Source: Ypsolopha sequella (Eukaryota > Arthropoda > Insecta > Lepidoptera > Ypsolophidae). From it: DNA of 64,000 nucleotides. Positions 23,638-34,236 of the stretch are shown one piece after another. Positions within the stretch are counted from its first letter, which is position 1. Each line of letters begins with the position of its first letter. The translations under genes and the position numbers were made by a program. The notes below the pieces were generated by a model that worked only from the letters and a program-made list of their open reading frames with translations, was not told the DNA's origin and did no database searches. The DNA lies in assembly GCA_934047225.1 (NCBI GenBank), contig OW204010.1, forward strand, positions 2,508,794 through 2,572,793. Reading direction: 5' to 3'.

Positions 23638-24866
23638 TTTTAGGGTTCCGTATCCTAAGATTCCGTTACCCTATTACTAAGCCTCCGCTCCTCTATCCAT
23701 CTATCACAGGGGTCTACAGCTTCAGCCGTTATAGGTGAATATAGCGCGTAAATATTTTCACATAATATATGTTACTTTGTCCTCTATTACGGCAAATAAT
23801 AATATGAAATGGAAATCCAAGGGGGGGTCCAATTATTCGACGTTATTTGTTTCAGCTCTATCTTTATAACACAACAATTTTGGGCAGATAAATGTTAGAG
23901 TTCCTTATTCAAAAGGTGCTGATTTGTTTGTCAGGCGCTACCATTTTAGCGCCTTGTTTTTTGTCGCCTTTATGTTGCTATGTCATCTTTATTGTTGGTA
24001 TTTACCATAATGGTTTGGGGTTTCGTACCCATATTGTGTGATGGTAATACGGAACCCTTCGTGAGCGAGTCCGACTTGCACTTATCCGGTTTAACAACGA
24101 CTTATTTACCAAATGTTGATATTTCTCTTCTTAAATAGACTAAATGTGTTTTAGGGTTCCTTACCCAAAGCACAGATTATTATAACAAAGCCTCTATCGT
24201 TAGAACGGTTATACATACAAGTACCTACAAGTTGAAAATTTAGGCAGACTACTTTAAAATAAAATAACAAATAATAAAAAATGAGGGTTCCTTCCTAAAA
24301 ATGTACCGAATTTTTTGTCAGGCGCTACCGTTTTATCTTGTTTTATCGCTTTGTTTTTTGTCGCCTTGATGGTGCTATCGCATAGATCTATGTTGTTGCA
24401 ATTTACTTTTAGGGTTCCATACCCGTATTGTGTGGGGGTACGGAACCCTTTATGTGCGAGTCGGATTCGCACTTTACCGTTTTTTTAGTGACTTAATTAC
24501 GAAATGTTGATATTCTCTTCTTAAATTGAATAATTGTGAATGTATCAAACATTATAAACCACCCTTTTTAGGGTTCCTTACCCAAGGAACAGATTATTAT
24601 AACAAAGGCTCTATCTTTATAACGGTAATACAAACTTTTGGATAGTAAATACTTTAAAGTAAACTAATGAAAATTAGGGTTCCGTACTAAAAAGGTACCA
24701 AATTGTTTGTCAGGCGCTACCGTTTTATCGCTTTGTTTTTGTCGCCTTAATGTTGCTATGGCATCTATATGGTTGTTTTTTACTTTTAGGGTTCCGTACC
24801 CGTGTTGTGTAGGTGTACGGAACCCTTTATGCGCGAGTTCGATTTGCACTTAACCGGTTTTTTTTT
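23638..24866 (-). repeat. Three serial copies of a lepidopteran repeat
   Basis: Three minus-strand copies at 23638-24093, 24152-24482 and 24568-24866. Each begins on the plus strand with AGGGTTCC and ends with CGGAACCCTT followed by a CGAGTC..ACTT-type end and a CGG/CCGTTTT junction. The internal motif TTTGTCAGGCGCTACCGTTT recurs in two copies, and AAATGTTGATAT in the spacers. The tandem layout suggests local duplication of one insertion. Open frames in the copies are non-genic. Confidence 0.75.
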
Positions 24867-26191
24867 TCGCACTTTAACGGTTTTATTTTTTATTTTTACT
24901 ACTTGCTCTATTTTCGGAAATAAAGGTATACATTTTTTTACACTTTTTACCATCTAGCGTCACGAGGTAGAATTTTTCGTGGTAGATGTCTTTAATGCAA
25001 AGCAGCATACCACCAACGTCATCTAGTGTCATACAAATTTATAGATGCAGCTGGAAACATACATTTTGTATAGACTTTGTATGGAAATATTAAATTACCA
25101 ACCGCAAATAACATTTTTATATTTTTTTGTTGCAATGTACACTTAACACTAACCGCATGCAAAATTTCAAGTTTGTAGGCCTGCTAGAACACCTTTAGAC
25201 TTTTGATGATGTGTCAGTCAGTCAGTGACAAAATAAGGGAACTTTGACTTGAGATATTTCGTAATCAAATATAGGTACAAAGTTGTTATTTGGGGTCAGA
25301 AGTAGGATTAGTAAGTACTCTTGGTAACTGAAATTTCAGACTTCTAGCTTTACCCACAACGAAGATACAGGGGGGTTGAAAATGCCGTGAGTTGCTTCGA
25401 GAAAAGGATGGTACGGCCGTTCCGCGAGACTCGGCGGGGGCACTGCCGTGCCTCCAGATTAGTTTTAATGTATTTTACACTAAGGAGCCCCTGATGCAAA
25501 ATTCACCAACTCTGGTTCCGACACAAGCACTAGGCAGAGCTTCCCATCAGAGTTAACTGCCATGTGAATTCCCGGACGCCTCCAGAGACCACAGTCCACA
25601 AAGACCCCGCCCATAAACCAGAAAGGGTTCCTAACATAAAAACTAAGTATTCATATATCATTCACAACAAAAATCTAAATTATGAAGACCTACAAAAATA
25701 GAAATTTTAAAGAAAAGTCATGTGAGCAATTTTATGCAGAAATCTCGTTCATATCTGTACCTAAAATCCTGTAGAAGTGGATAAGTGAGAAGGGAAAGAA
25801 ATAATATGGTGGTGTGACACCCGTAGCTCGCAGTACCTATAAAATCTTGTATTTCTCACGGACTTTTTGCTAATCGAATATAAAGCAGCGCAGCTAGACG
25901 TAGAAACTCTAAAGGTCCTAAATTTTAGATAGGAATAAGGGACGTATATATTATTCTTTACATAAATAAATTGTGACACAAATAATTGAAATACAAAGCT
26001 AAATCGCGTTCGTGTTTAGCACTGAAAATACATTATTTACTTCACTGCCGACACTCAATTTCAAAGCTCTGAATTGCAACCGTGCACGTCGCTAATATAA
26101 ATTATTTCAGAACCGACGCTTAAACTTTAAAACACAAACAAAGACGACACTTCAACTTTCCGCTTCGCCCGTACTAGTGAAAGACCCAGAC
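24867..26191. other. Non-coding DNA left of the Polinton
   Basis: Mostly AT-rich, with a GC-richer block at about 25380-25630. No coding region, RNA gene or recognisable element found. Confidence 0.4.
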
Positions 26192-26197
26192 CTCGTG

Positions 26198-26325
26198 AGT
26201 AGGTAGTTATTGTTCGTTCTGGATCAACGAAATTAGCAGCTCACGGCTCGCGCCGTTCGCTCGACGCTAATTTCGATGATCCAGCACGATCAATAACTGA
26301 ATCGATTAGTCAAAAACAAAGTACT
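26198..26325 (+). repeat. Polinton left terminal inverted repeat
   Basis: 128 bp, 127 identical to the right end read on the other strand. It contains its own imperfect hairpin: a 32-base arm at 26206-26237 and its complement at 26266-26297 with three mismatches, around a 28-base GC-rich loop that carries CGGC/GCCG. Confidence 0.96.
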
Positions 26326-26709
26326 GTTCAACGGACCCGGGTTGGTGAACGCGATGCCAAACCCTCGCACCAGTATGCAAATTTTGAGGTAACAACACCC
26401 TCAGTTACGGGTTATATTGGTATGAACAGAACGTACCGTTCAACGGACCCGGGATCGTGAACGCGGTGCCAAACCCTCGCGCCGTTCGCTCGACGCTAAT
26501 TTCGACGATCCAACACGATCAATAACTAAATCGATTTTTAAAAAACAAAGTACTGTTCAACGGACCCGGGATCGTGAACGCGATGCCAAACCCTCGCACC
26601 AGTATGCAAATTTTGAGGTAACAACACCCTCAGTTACTGGTTCGATTGGTATGAACAGAACGTACCGTTCAACGGACCCGGGATCGTGAACGCGGTGCCA
26701 AATCCTCGC
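26252..26709 (+). repeat. 229-bp subterminal tandem duplication
   Basis: Two adjacent 229-bp copies (26252-26480 and 26481-26709) begin GCCGTTCGCTCGACGCTAAT and end at CCTCGC. The first copy includes the inner half of the left terminal repeat. Within each copy GTTCAACGGACCCGGG occurs twice. The right end of the Polinton lacks this duplication. Confidence 0.88.
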
Positions 26710-27162
26710 ACCAGTGACGCCGCTGTCCGTCACCAGTGTGTTTAGTTTAAGGCCTCTAAATTCAGGATGAATTAGTGCATTTTTACAAAATTGCAAGGTT
26801 CATTATCCCGCTGGTTCAAGCTAGTTCATTCGGACCTACTAAGGCGCGATCGTGGCAATTGCTGAATATGAGTAGTTTTCATATTATATATCATAGCACA
26901 AGAAAACAAGCTACAATAATAATTAATTTTAATTCAAGAGAGATCTGGAGGTTTGCGAGTTGACACGTGTGACCTACTATTATAAATTGTTATTTATATT
27001 ATTTTTTAGAACTGCAGATTTTCGCAATCGGCTAGTTGGTAATTAAAGTGAATCATTTGCATTTTCACAAAAAATTGAAAACTGTAGTCAGTACAATTAC
27101 TTGAATATACAGGTTGTTTTTTTTTTCTTTGTTTTAACTTGTATTATTATTATAATATGTTA
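26710..27162. other. Non-coding Polinton DNA
   Basis: No gene found. The first 30 bp (to 26737) extend a match to the LTR at 36728-37410. Otherwise AT-rich. Confidence 0.4.
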
Positions 27163-27365
27163 TTTTTGTACCACGATCGTGCATAAAACTGAAACTAACG
27201 TTGAGCAGCGGATTACCACGATCTTGACTAAACCATAAATAGGAACAGAGTCGCTAAATAACTCCGTGTAGCAACGTTGTTCGTGACTTTGCGATTTAGT
27301 CACGATCGTGGCAATCCGTTACTTAACAGTAGTTTTAATTTTAGGCACGATCGTCGTACAAAAAC
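27163..27365. mobile_element. MITE-like inverted-repeat element, about 203 bp
   Basis: The left end TTTTTGTACCACGATCGTGC and the right end GCACGATCGTCGTACAAAAA are inverted copies. Similarity extends about 70 bp inward on each side (GGATTACCACGATC versus GATCGTGGCAATCC). The centre is short and non-coding. No clear target duplication seen. Confidence 0.75.
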
Positions 27366-28797
27366 AAATTTATATACATACTAGCTGTTGCACGCGACTC
27401 CGTCGTGGGTTTGTGTAGTTGTGATAATTACCCTAAGTCCATCCTTCAAAAGTACCCTATGTCAGTCCCTAGTAATAGCCAAACAGCGTTACTTTCGCAA
27501 TTATATATTAGTGTGATGTGATATACAGGATATGTAATATAAATTTTAGCTATGGAAGCCATACCATTTTATGATCAACCTGTAGATACTGACCTAGATA
27601 GCATTTCGTAACTTCATAAAGACATTTTGCTAAATCAATAATATTAGTATTTTGTAAATTTGCGAATTCAGCCGCATTATTTCAGGTGCAGAGGTTGTCA
27701 ACTATTATGTTTTGAATGAATTATGAAAAGAAGCTAAAGCCGCTGCTTCGCCGCAGAGAAAATTAATTAATTTGGTAGGTATTTATCTTGCGTATCTGCA
27801 TTTTAGTATGTGCTTAACACATTGTCCTAGGACAGCGATAAACATACAATTTTTAATCGGACACTCGGTAAGTGGTCAGTAGGGTTCTTTGACCCTTTTT
27901 GTGAAGTTAGTATATATTTTTTTCCCTGCAACTGCAAGCCCAGCCCGGTCAATTTCTATGGGAAGTAAACATTTTATTTTGCTATATTACCAAAACGTAT
28001 TATCGATCTGTGTCACTTACCCACTCTCCAGTATGAATTTGACTATATCAATAAAAGTCACCTTACTATCATCAACTACAGCAGAATAAACAAAACAGAG
28101 GTGTTCCAAAATAATAAATGATAAGAGATATCATTAAACGTTTACGATCCCGACACACCTCTTTCACTTCTTCCGTATTCATCAATCGAGGCTTTTACCC
28201 AACGAAAAGTTTATTATTTATGTATAGTTATAAAGTGTATTTATTTATATATAGAGAAACCTACCTACATATTAAGCAAAAATTAAACTGGAGCATAAAA
28301 AAATTGTTAACAACACCTGACATGCGTCGTTAATTTTTCCTTTATAAACTACTAAAATTTGACGAATAATTATCAGTTCTCTACGCTCTACCTACAAATC
28401 AGTTAGTACTCGTACTCGGCAAAGTCATCGCTCGGTTCCGCTGCTGCCTGCTGCTGTTGCTCCGATTGCTACATTCTGTTGCTGTTGCTGTCAAACTGCG
28501 AATCCACTGTCTTCAGATAATGTTAGTAAGTTTGATTCATGTTTTTAATTTCTTTATTCCATGTATTTTTTTAAATGACTGATGTCGACCCTTCTTTCAT
28601 ATAAAAGTATAAAAAGTATTATTTACGTTTAATCACTTATGAATATCATCATCCAAGTCAGCCCCTAACCGCTCTCATAATTTAATTACTTTTACCTGTT
28701 ACCTAGGTAATGTTTAAGATTGTATTCAGTAATCAATTAACATTGTAGGCATGTTGTTGTGGAATGTAACAACTTATTGAGTTTGTGTAATTTTCAG
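27366..28797. other. Non-coding stretch with an RTE-type tail remnant
   Basis: At about 27380-27480 the plus strand reads CTAGCTGTTGCACGCGACTC followed by TACCCTAAGTCC, a signature I associate with 3' regions of lepidopteran RTE-type LINEs or derived SINEs. A CTG-rich block at 28440-28500 precedes TTAGTAAGT, a possible splice donor. It cannot be joined in frame to the exon at 28798. No complete gene is visible in this stretch. Confidence 0.45.
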
Positions 28798-30422
28798 GTC
28801 GGACTCTGATTACTACAACAGGAAGTCGGTGGGAAGGGAGAGGAGCCATTTCGAGACGGACGACGAGGTAGCTTTTGCGAGGTATGTATTTTCCCCATAA
28901 TATTTTCTTCGAGTGTTTTCTGTCTTCTCCTATGGGTTTCCAAGGTTTAAAAGATTCAACCATACTACATCCCGATCGATTGTTAGGTGGGGCGATCTTT
29001 GAGCTTGTAGGCCTGTCTGTCTACTTTTCAACTGTAACTTACTGTTAAACTAAGTATCTGTACACATAAATAAAGTTGAAGTATCTGTCTGTCTGTCTGA
29101 AATGGAAAACTCAAAAACTACTGATCGGATTGCCGTAAAATTTTTGTATATGATGGATAATAATGTTGATTAACATTTAGGCTACTTTTTTATGATATCT
29201 TGATAAGTTTGTAATTCATACAAATTATATTTTGATTAATTGTGCATTTAATGCTAAGATACCGTCTGAAATTAATTAACACTACATTTTATATCCCTCG
29301 AGATCGGGAAAATCGGGATTCACGCGGGCAACGTCGCGGAGCGTGCGCTAGTAAACGATACGTATGAGCATGTACTTGCATTGCTTATATTTTTTATTCT
29401 ATTTTTCAGGAAAAAAAATCCCGAGCCTAAAAGTACTAAAAAGCAGATCGTCGAATCAGACAGCGAGTCGACATCTGTTCAGAGGTAAATATCGACTTTT
29501 ATTTATTGTAGAACGCTCAGTTAATATATTTATTTATTTTTTCTTCTCTCCCCTTCATAAACCAAGCAAATGCTTACCTTCAATAACTTGTTTTTTCAGG
29601 AAGAAAAAGATTTCGTGCCGCAAACCACCAGCTGCAAAACGCGTCGTCGAGACGGACAGCGAGTCAGTTAAGAGGTAAATATCGACTTTTTATTTGTACT
29701 AGTAGAAAGCTCTCTATATATAATTATATGTATTGGTATAATTTGTTTTCTGTGCTCTCCATAAATAAAGCAAATGCTAACTTTCTTTTTTAACGTTATT
29801 TATATTTTTCTTTATTTAGGAACAAGCCAAAGCCGAGACCATCCAAGCGAGTTCACGACTCGGACGACGAAACGGAGTCTAGGTAAATATATACATTTAT
29901 CTGGGTTACATGTTACTCTCCACCATCACATTTTGTTTTATTATTATTTTTCTGCTAGTAAAAACCTTCCCTATCTTAAACCAGGCTTTTAATTCATTTT
30001 ATGTTATTAATTATAACCTTATTTACAGACGCAAACAGGCTAAGGAGTCAAAGACTCCAGCAAAACCGAAGCAGCCGCAGAACAAGAAGTCCGACTCGTG
30101 GCGGTTGTTGGACTCCGAGAGCGAGGACGAAGCGGTGACAAAAGTAGTGCCGCTGAAGTCGTCGTATACCAAGCGGGTTGCTGACGGCGTCGTACGCCGC
30201 ACCGCGGACCTAGAGGGGAATCTATTTTTGGACCTCAAATTATATCAGGTGGATGATATAAAAAAAATCCACCCCCTCAAACGGCACGAAAAGGCGGTGC
30301 TGGGTTTGCGCTTCCAGGCGGACCACGACTCGCCGGAGTTGGCTTTGTTGCAGCAGTTATTGAAGCGCTGCAAGGGAAGCTTCATCGACGAGGGCTATTT
30401 CTTTGCCGATAAAGTAGCTTAA
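28798..30422 (+). CDS. Spliced gene with repeated acidic/basic mini-exons; unknown function
   Basis: Five exons can be read: 28798-28881, 29410-29484, 29600-29674, 29820-29882 and 30029-30422. Each has an AG acceptor and a GT donor (GTATGT or GTAAAT). Every junction is phase 2, so internal exons are symmetric. The mini-exons encode a Lys/Pro-rich stretch then an acidic Ser/Asp/Glu stretch (IVESDSES, VVETDSES, VHDSDDETES). The last exon gives LLDSESEDE and an unrecognised C-terminal domain ending DEGYFFADKVA. AATAAA lies at 30467-30472. The first exon and start codon were not found. The composition suggests a nuclear, possibly CK2-phosphorylated protein, by inference only. It lies between the Polinton ends, where genes are normally intronless. 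It may be a captured host gene. Confidence 0.65.
29095..29352 (-). mobile_element. RTE-type tail remnant in an intron
   Basis: On the plus strand the segment holds AAAACTCAAAAACTACTGAT, later AGGCTACTTTTTTATGAT, and ends GATTCACGCGGGCAACGTCG then GTGCGCTAGT. This order matches the inverted form of the lepidopteran RTE-type end also seen near 27380. It lies in the first visible intron of the spliced gene. Confidence 0.55.
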
Positions 30423-30732
30423 GTTTAGTTAATTTATTTATTGTTTCTAATTAATGATATATTTTAAATAAAAAGTAAGTCTTAGTGTATATATATTTTT
30501 GTTTTTTAGACTCCCGACGAAAGAGTACTTATTTCCATAATTTATTTTCACTTGAATAACAAACTATAATGATTCTAACCATCAATAAATAACAATAATA
30601 ATTTATTATAGTTGTAATAAAATAAAAATTCTAATAAATTAATTCAAATAAAATTTGATTCAAATCAAAATTAATAAGACCTTATTAAATCAGTTTCAGT
30701 ATTTCCATCAATATTTTTAAATTACTATAAAT

Positions 30733-31311
30733 ATGTCAAATAATAAATCGATATACTGTTCAGTGTGTGATGTGTCTGTTAAAAGTAAATCTTTTTCTTC
30801 TCACTTGCGAAGTACAGTGCACAAAAATAACAATTCTGTTAAGGAATGCGAAGGTATTCAAAAAGTATCTGGAGCATTTCGTAACCGCATAGCATCATAC
30901 AGAGTGAGTGGATTATTGAATAGCGATGGCGCGGCCAACGCGTGCCCCCCCGCAACGTTTCTACGTTCGCTGCGCAGGCGTGTTCGCCAGCTGATAGATG
31001 CGCGACTTGACTCGTTTATCAGCTTGAAGGTCAATTTTGAGTTATTTGCAGAGTTTTCATTACCAAAAAATGATAACTGCGAAGTTAAATCATTTGCAAC
31101 CGGGAATATCATAATTAATAAAAATTACGATTTTAATGAAATTTATAACAATGTTGTTGACCAAATTGTCGCTAGAGTTGATGAATTTCAAGAAAGGGAC
31201 AGTGGCTGGAGCTTTATTGCAAACACGTATCTTGAGGTAAATTTTAATAAATATAATCCTCTACGGGCTTCTGGATTCATTGAACTGCCTAGAGCTAGTT
31301 GTTTTAAATAG
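30733..31311 (+). CDS. Zinc-finger ORF resembling the N-terminal part of Polinton polymerase genes
   Basis: 192-residue frame starting at an ATG just after TATAAA (30727-30732). A C2H2-like finger (C-X2-C-X11-H-X5-H, CSVCDVSVK...SHLRSTVH) opens it. The C-terminal half ends with DSGWSF and a KYNPLRASGFIELP block. This arrangement resembles what precedes the DNA polymerase B domain in insect Polintons, as I recall it. Here the frame stops right after that block and no exonuclease or polymerase motif follows. It is either a truncated polymerase gene or a stand-alone DNA-binding protein derived from it. It lies on the plus strand, opposite the capsid cassette. Confidence 0.6.
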   Translation: MSNNKSIYCSVCDVSVKSKSFSSHLRSTVHKNNNSVKECEGIQKVSGAFRNRIASYRVSGLLNSDGAANACPPATFLRSLRRRVRQLIDARLDSFISLKVNFELFAEFSLPKNDNCEVKSFATGNIIINKNYDFNEIYNNVVDQIVARVDEFQERDSGWSFIANTYLEVNFNKYNPLRASGFIELPRASCFK

Positions 31312-31827
31312 TTTCATGTTACTAAAATAAACATGTAATTTTCTAAGAATATAATGTATAAGTAATTTTAGGAAATAAAAATTAAATAAAATGTTTAATA
31401 CCTATATTTTTTGTTTTCTTTCAATTTATTTTTACTAAAATAGATTTGCTCAATAATATAATGTAAGCATAATACAAACATTTAAAGATAGCATGTCAGC
31501 ATTTTCATGTCTAAACAAGTTACAGTGCTGTAGCTCAAAGTGCATGGTTGCAATAAATGCTAGTAAAATAACATGGACGTTGCACGCGTCGGGGTTATTG
31601 AACTTAAAGTTTAACAAACCTTTACAAACATTTGATTTCACAATTACACGACTCATGCCTAACTAGTTTTATCGTCACTTTAAAGCAAGAAGCCGGGCGC
31701 AGAGGACTTGGACCACTCACTCCAGCAAGTAACATCATCAACATATTGTAAGTATTCATATCAATGACTGATTAAAAGCTATCACTTTTTAGGTTTGGCA
31801 ATACTAAATTTTTATTTGTTTCAGAAA

Positions 31828-32196
31828 ATGGATCCTTCGGACTTATGGTTCCCCCATGCTCAACCATTGGAAGATTACGACAACTTGGGGGAAGATTTTA
31901 CTCCCACACAAAACAGCAATGAAAAAAAGAAAATAAAGAAAAGCAAATTAGAAGTTCTAAAGAAGCAAAAACCAAAAGTGCCATCGTCATATGTAATATC
32001 AAAACCGTCAAAAAGGCCTCTTCGAATGGTTAAGATTGAAATATACGACCTCAGTGAAGCGCATACTTCAACGAACTCAGAAGATAGTGTTGTTAGTGCG
32101 CAATATCTAGCCACGGAAGTGGTAGATGAGATTATGGATATGTCTGACAATCTGGTTAATAAAATTTGTAAGAATTTGTGTAATGATGTTATTTAA
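31828..32196 (+). CDS. Small Lys-rich Polinton protein of unknown function, spliced leader likely
   Basis: 122-residue frame from ATG 31828 (MDPSDLWFPHAQP). That ATG lies 3 bases after a good acceptor (TTTATTTGTTTCAG, ending 31824). A matching donor GTAAGT sits at 31748, so an untranslated 5' exon is likely. The protein has a basic middle (KKKIKKSKLEVLKKQK) and an acidic C-terminal half, with no known motif. AATAAA follows near 32227. It is convergent with the capsid-side genes. Confidence 0.55.
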   Translation: MDPSDLWFPHAQPLEDYDNLGEDFTPTQNSNEKKKIKKSKLEVLKKQKPKVPSSYVISKPSKRPLRMVKIEIYDLSEAHTSTNSEDSVVSAQYLATEVVDEIMDMSDNLVNKICKNLCNDVI

Positions 32197-32389
32197 TCAA
32201 CTTTTTTTTAATATGGAACTTGACAAATAAACGTTTTAACGTTAATGTATTTGTTTGTTTAAAATTTTTACTTGGTAACAATAGATTAAATGAAATTAAA
32301 GAAATAAAGTGATATTATGGATATAAGATTTATTTCAAAATTATATTCGTAAACTTAAAACAAAATAATCTTAACTACTAAAAGATACA

Positions 32390-32885
32390 TTAATATAACT
32401 TTATTGTGTTATCTATATACCATTTTTTTATAACTAAAACGTGTCTTAATGCACAGTGTATTTTATGGCTTAAACAACTAAAACTAGTAGTATCATCAAA
32501 ATTATAATTTTTATGGAGGTCTACCAATTTAGGACAACCTATTTCTTCCACGTTTATAACGGTACAGCTGTCACATAACTCTTTAACCCATTTAGTTTTT
32601 TCAAAACCCTTAACCAGAACATGTTTATTTTCTAGATATTGTTTGATGATCTTTTTGAAATGAATATAATCTATGTGTCCTTCTGACCATCGGTATCCCA
32701 AATTACTTTCGATCCAGTTTACATGTTTTTTTTTCAGAACTTGTTAAACTTTTATAAGCGTACGGAGGTTTTATGAGAAATACTTGTGTATATTGAGCAG
32801 TAGCTATTGCAAGTTCTTTGATGATAAAGTTATTTTTATAATTTTTAAATCCTTGCACATCGGCAACTAAGGTTTTTGCATTCAT
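32390..32885 (-). pseudogene. Conserved Polinton ORF of unknown function, frameshifted
   Basis: The first part (32885-32703, starting MNAKTLVADVQGF) and the second (32701-32390, containing GYRWSEGHIDYIHFK and HKIHCALRHV) belong to one protein. They are offset by one base in a run of nine A residues, at about 32731-32739. The start overlaps the capsid stop as ATGA. I recall similar small proteins beside capsid genes in insect Polintons but cannot assign a reaction. The homopolymer position means a sequencing error is possible. Confidence 0.6.
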
Positions 32886-34100
32886 GATATTTTTCTTACA
32901 ACATTACTTAACGGTTTATATTCGATTAAACACTCGTTTAGGATAAGACAATACGCAGAAGTTTGATCAGGTATTTCTATTTCACTTTCGAGCTCTAGCC
33001 GCACATTAACCACTGGTCCAGATTTGAGGTTATCGCTTTGTCTTGAACAGTCAATAACAAATAGAGGTGCTAAATCTTTAAACTCCTTGGCACTTAACAA
33101 GGGTTCGGCTCTTCGACCGTAATAAGACTGTTGAAATCTTACGTATTGCTCATATAATATAGCTATCGTATTGTTAGAAAAACTCGCATTCATATTATCG
33201 TAAGTATGGAAAGTATGTTGAATTTAGGTACACTTTAACATCACTTATATTACAATGATCAAATTGCGACATGTCTTTAGATGAATTATTCTTTCTATTG
33301 GTCTGTAAACCCATAATGACATACCTAGGTTTTTCAATCTGTGATGATGTTTTAATTGACCATGTATGCTTTGTAGTTTTAGGCAATAGAGGGTATTCAT
33401 ATAAATCCCAATTTCTAAAAGCTACTTGTATTGGTCTATCTTTTTCTAACAATCGAAGTAGATTGATTCTTTCCACGTCAGCAACTTTTATATGTGGAAC
33501 ATGCCATACAATTTTTTGAATTACGACATCATCTACGACTTCTCCAGTATTTAATTTTAAAGCATTAAGGTTAGTGTTGCTGCGCAGCAAAACAAGCTCA
33601 TTTTTACAGTTAATTATAACTTTCTTGTAATCTTCTGCAAATCCTAAAATATTACTGAGAGGTATAGATGCTGAAAATTTCCCTGATTGCACATTTTTAG
33701 TACCATTGATATCCCAGCCCCAAACCTTAGACATCTTGGACTCGCTCTCGTTCATAGATAACAATGATTTTATAGTAGTGGTTATACCTGCGTTTCTAAT
33801 TTTGTCTATCTCAACTCCATTTAACTCATATCGTATATCTTGAAAAAAGAACAGCAATGGATTGTTTGTAAAATGAATACTAGCAGCTTTCTCCTTTGCT
33901 TCTCTCTTAGACACATTGACAACACCTTCCAGATATAATGAGCTAGCTGATGGAAGTATGTATAAATCCTGCTGGTTAATCGGTATACGAATTTCATCGT
34001 TTGTGTTGAAACTAGTCACGTAAGGTTTATACGAATGAATCTCAATTCCATCAATGCTGTTGTCGTAAACAGGTGAACTCAAAATATCTAATATACTCAT
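32882..34100 (-). pseudogene. Polinton major capsid protein (double jelly-roll type), frameshifted
   Basis: The main frame runs 34100-33195 (301 residues, starting MSILDILSSPVYDN) and continues in another frame at 33193-32882 (103 residues, FVIDCSRQSDNL and AYCLILNECLIEYKPLSN). One extra base near 33200 separates them. The C-terminal block is a strong family signature of capsid proteins of insect Polintons and related double-jelly-roll viruses. Such proteins form the icosahedral shell of predicted Polinton virions. The lesion means this copy makes at most a shortened protein. Confidence 0.75.
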
Positions 34101-34236
34101 TTTAACAATCCAATTAATTTAAGGAATTTTCTATTTTCTGGTGATATTTGTTTCTTCTTGTGAGTACTTGCCTTGTGAATGCTAGAAATGTGACTAATGT
34201 TTTTATGTTGTGGTGGAGACTTTTTATTAAAGTCAA

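Noticed and set aside
24254..24849. Two similar short minus-strand frames (LAHKGFRTPTQ...)
   Set aside because: They come from two copies of the same non-coding interspersed repeat, with the same frame open by descent.
28440..28525. First exon of the spliced gene ending at TTA|GTAAGT
   Set aside because: Joining it to the exon at 28798 gives a stop or the wrong frame in every phase I tried, so I left the 5' end open.
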